Positions 5,496 through 7,171 of a DNA stretch of 7,171 nucleotides are shown in pieces. This stretch comes from a bacterium. Lineage in GTDB: Bacteria > Oederibacteriota > CAKKQC01. The stretch lies in the NCBI GenBank assembly GCA_919901855.1, contig CAKKQC010000086.1, positions 1-7,171 of the forward strand. Reading direction: 5' to 3'. Each line of letters begins with the position of its first letter. Positions within the stretch are counted from its first letter, which is position 1. Position numbers and translations under genes: made by a program. The notes beneath the pieces were generated by a model. The model worked only from the letters and a program-made list of their open reading frames with translations, was not told the origin of the DNA and did not search any database.

Positions 5496-6689
5496 CTACA
5501 GTTCCCCCTGAAAGGCTCGATGTAGGAGCGATTCGAATAGGTCGTCAAGACGCTTGCGGCTGGCCGCCTGCATGGCTTCAAGCGCGCTGATCTCGGCAAC
5601 GCGGCCAACGAATCGCTGTTGAAGCTCCAGTGGTGGACGATAGATGCGCAGGGATTTGAGAACCGTCGTACTCATGAACGAGTACGACGACTCGTCCGTA
5701 TTGGCACGAAGATGCCCTACTTCGGACGCAAAGTGCGTGAGGAGTGTCGAGAAGAACTCCGGCAGAATCATAGTTCCGTCCAATGTCAGGCGAATGAGGT
5801 TCGTCCCAATGATCGACTCCCTTACCTCTGGCCGCGCAACGCACATGCGACCAACAGTGCCTGCGCGCGATATGAGAAGATCGCCTGGCTCGACCGCATA
5901 GGATTGGAGTTGGGCGAACTTTGCCCGCGTTATGAAGAGCGAACCGGCTTCGACAAACCGATTGGGGAGGACATTCGGAATGCCCCAAACCGGAATCCCG
6001 CTCTCGACATACTCGGCCTTCTTCAGCGCGCTGCCGAATGGTCCACACTTCACGCCACCCCGTGACATGTCAAACCAATCTCCAACGCACCCGATCGGCC
6101 AATCGCGCGGATTTACCGAAGGAGATCCAAACATCTCAAGGAACAGAGCTGCCTCGGTCAGCATGGTCCGCTCGTCCGCCAGATCGCGAAGACGGCGCAA
6201 GTCCTCCGCCTCATCCAACATCCTCACGATCCGCCGTTGGTCAGTTAGCGGAAAGACAGGGATCTCCAGACCCAAGAAGTCCCCTCTGCCAACGCGTGGA
6301 AGATTGGCCCCCACCAGGCGATTCCTCACGGCTTCCAGAGTGTACGCAGACCGCAGGTAGTAGGCCGCGAACGCTGGCACCAGACGACTCTCTTCGCAGG
6401 AAAGGACCAGAATGTCCGTCGAACAGATGCCATCCACCGCGGCCAAGTGAACCTTGTTCAGGTATGGACGCAGTTTGCCGTAGAGAATCTGCCCTGGGTG
6501 GAATACGTTCTTTGTGCTGTCCAGCTCAACGCCGAGAGTGCTACCACGGGAATGAAGCCTGCCAGTGTGCCCCTCGATGTGCTCAAGACCCACGTAGTTG
6601 AACGCCCGATCGGGAAATGCATGGGGTTCAAGTCTCTCCAAGCTGATCCGCATGACATCAGCCAGTCGCAGGATTGTGGGCGAACTCAT
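5496..6689 (-). CDS. hsdS: Type I restriction-modification specificity subunit HsdS
   Basis: 397 aa, full length for the family. HsdS determines which bipartite DNA sequence is recognised and holds two HsdM subunits in the methyltransferase, and two HsdR in the restriction complex. The two-repeat layout is intact. Target-recognition domain 1 spans ~10-150, with NYVGLEHIEG (31-40), a GQILYGKLRPYLNK segment (66-79) and CSTDILVL (89-96). The central conserved helix follows (LTDQRRIVRMLDEAE, 148-162, through ~190). Target-recognition domain 2 spans ~195-352, with the classical GPFGSALK (216-223), GIPVWGIPNV (231-240) and GDLLISRAGTVG (269-280). The final conserved helix is PLELQQRFVGRV (353-364) to the end. 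The ATG overlaps the hsdM stop by 4 bp (ATGA), indicating coupled translation. No frameshift or missing block is seen; the recognised sequence cannot be predicted by eye. Confidence 0.96.
   Translation of the reverse strand: MSSPTILRLADVMRISLERLEPHAFPDRAFNYVGLEHIEGHTGRLHSRGSTLGVELDSTKNVFHPGQILYGKLRPYLNKVHLAAVDGICSTDILVLSCEESRLVPAFAAYYLRSAYTLEAVRNRLVGANLPRVGRGDFLGLEIPVFPLTDQRRIVRMLDEAEDLRRLRDLADERTMLTEAALFLEMFGSPSVNPRDWPIGCVGDWFDMSRGGVKCGPFGSALKKAEYVESGIPVWGIPNVLPNRFVEAGSLFITRAKFAQLQSYAVEPGDLLISRAGTVGRMCVARPEVRESIIGTNLIRLTLDGTMILPEFFSTLLTHFASEVGHLRANTDESSYSFMSTTVLKSLRIYRPPLELQQRFVGRVAEISALEAMQAASRKRLDDLFESLLHRAFQGEL
6686..6689 (-). other. hsdM-hsdS ATGA overlap
   Basis: The hsdM stop TGA (6688-6686) and the hsdS start ATG (6689-6687) share bases. 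Such overlaps support translational coupling, matching the fixed subunit ratio needed for the methyltransferase. Confidence 0.9.
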
Positions 6690-7171
6690 CTAGAGCGCAG
6701 TTTGGCGGTAAGCTCTTTGGCTCGCTCCGCAATCTTCGTCTCCATCTGAATCACATCTGCCAGAATGTCCAGCGGGGCTTCATGGCTCACCTTCCCGAAA
6801 CGCGTAGTCTTGTACCGACCGGACATGAGTTGCCATCCGCTTTCACGGATCTTTTCGACCTCCACCTGGAAGCTGTTAGGTCCCTCCTCGCGCTTTGGCC
6901 ATTTCGCGAGGATGTCGGGGATATCGCTAGTCTCGATCGGTGTGCGCTTGTCGTCCAACGAGAAGCCATCAGCCGATAACTCATAGAACCAGACGGACTG
7001 GGTATGCTTACCCTCCTGAAATACGAGGATCGCTGTTCCAACTCCCGAATAGGGCCTGAATACGCCCGAGGGCAATCCGATGACAGCCTGCAGGTCGTAC
7101 TGACTGATTAGCAATTCCCAGTAGTGTCCCAACGTTAAGTGAACAACGACAACTGATTTGGGGCCTCGGCC
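6686..7171 (-). CDS. hsdM: Type I restriction-modification methyltransferase subunit HsdM, C-terminal part (partial)
   Basis: Only the last ~161 residues are in the window; the frame stays open to the right edge, so the start lies beyond it. HsdM is the adenine-N6 methyltransferase of type I systems, using S-adenosylmethionine. The visible part shows the family's YDLQAVIGLPSGVF followed by RPYSGVGTAILVF, then WFYELSADGFSLDDKR, the SGWQLMSGRYKT region, and a terminal helix (VIQMETKIAERAKELTAKL) of the type that contacts HsdS. The SAM-binding and NPPF catalytic motifs are upstream, outside the window. A TTG at 7132-7130 is an internal codon, not the start. The first visible residues (GRGPKSVVVVHLTLG) do not match the usual GRAAVVVPxGxLFG well; see findings. 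TGA at 6688-6686 overlaps the hsdS ATG. Confidence 0.93.
   Translation of the reverse strand, partial: GRGPKSVVVVHLTLGHYWELLISQYDLQAVIGLPSGVFRPYSGVGTAILVFQEGKHTQSVWFYELSADGFSLDDKRTPIETSDIPDILAKWPKREEGPNSFQVEVEKIRESGWQLMSGRYKTTRFGKVSHEAPLDILADVIQMETKIAERAKELTAKLRSR

Noticed and set aside
4320-5525. Plus-strand frames opposite the nuclease-like gene (4320-4856, 4875-5525 and others)
   Set aside because: They lie opposite a 694-codon gene with a supported start and nuclease motif, and have no ribosome-binding site or recognisable domain.
5619-6749. Plus-strand frames opposite hsdS
   Set aside because: They are shadows of an unambiguous HsdS coding frame.

Overview
The window looks like an accessory (genomic-island or mobile-element) segment from a high-GC bacterium. 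The left gene is roughly 65-68% GC by eye, and the restriction-modification genes at the right are visibly lower, around 55-57%. No rRNA, tRNA or housekeeping gene is present, so I cannot name the organism. The mix of a RepA-type replication helicase, small ORFs, a type I restriction-modification operon and uncharacterised genes is typical of plasmids, phage-like elements and defence islands.

Layout, left to right. (1) Positions 1-94 are a non-coding left edge that starts a cluster of three GGACGGAAACTC repeats, two direct and one inverted. The cluster runs into the 3' end of the first gene. (2) A minus-strand operon reads leftward from about 1958. It has a 55-codon ORF, a 57-codon ORF and a 509-aa protein fusing a DnaB N-terminal domain to a RepA-like AAA ATPase and a winged-helix-like tail. 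Both junctions are 4-bp ATGA overlaps. (3) Positions 1959-2105 are a divergent regulatory region with an operator-like inverted repeat and a striking pair of CCCTGCAGGG palindromes next to a strong ribosome-binding site. (4) A plus-strand gene at 2106-3353 encodes a 415-aa protein I do not recognise. (5) It converges, with only 9 bp between stop codons, on a minus-strand operon entering from the right edge. That operon is hsdM (C-terminal part only), hsdS (complete, 4-bp overlap with hsdM) and a 694-aa protein with an N-terminal PD-(D/E)xK nuclease signature and a long, probably helical-repeat C-terminal part.

How the genes may work together. HsdM and HsdS form the sequence-specific methyltransferase of a type I system. 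HsdR is not in the window and may lie beyond the right edge. The PD-(D/E)xK/helical-repeat protein sits directly behind hsdS in the same transcriptional direction, so it is probably co-expressed and is the best candidate here for an undescribed defence component or restriction partner. The DnaB/RepA helicase and its small upstream ORFs look like the replication module of a mobile element that carries, or neighbours, this defence cargo. These functional links come from gene order and domain recognition only; no database search was possible.
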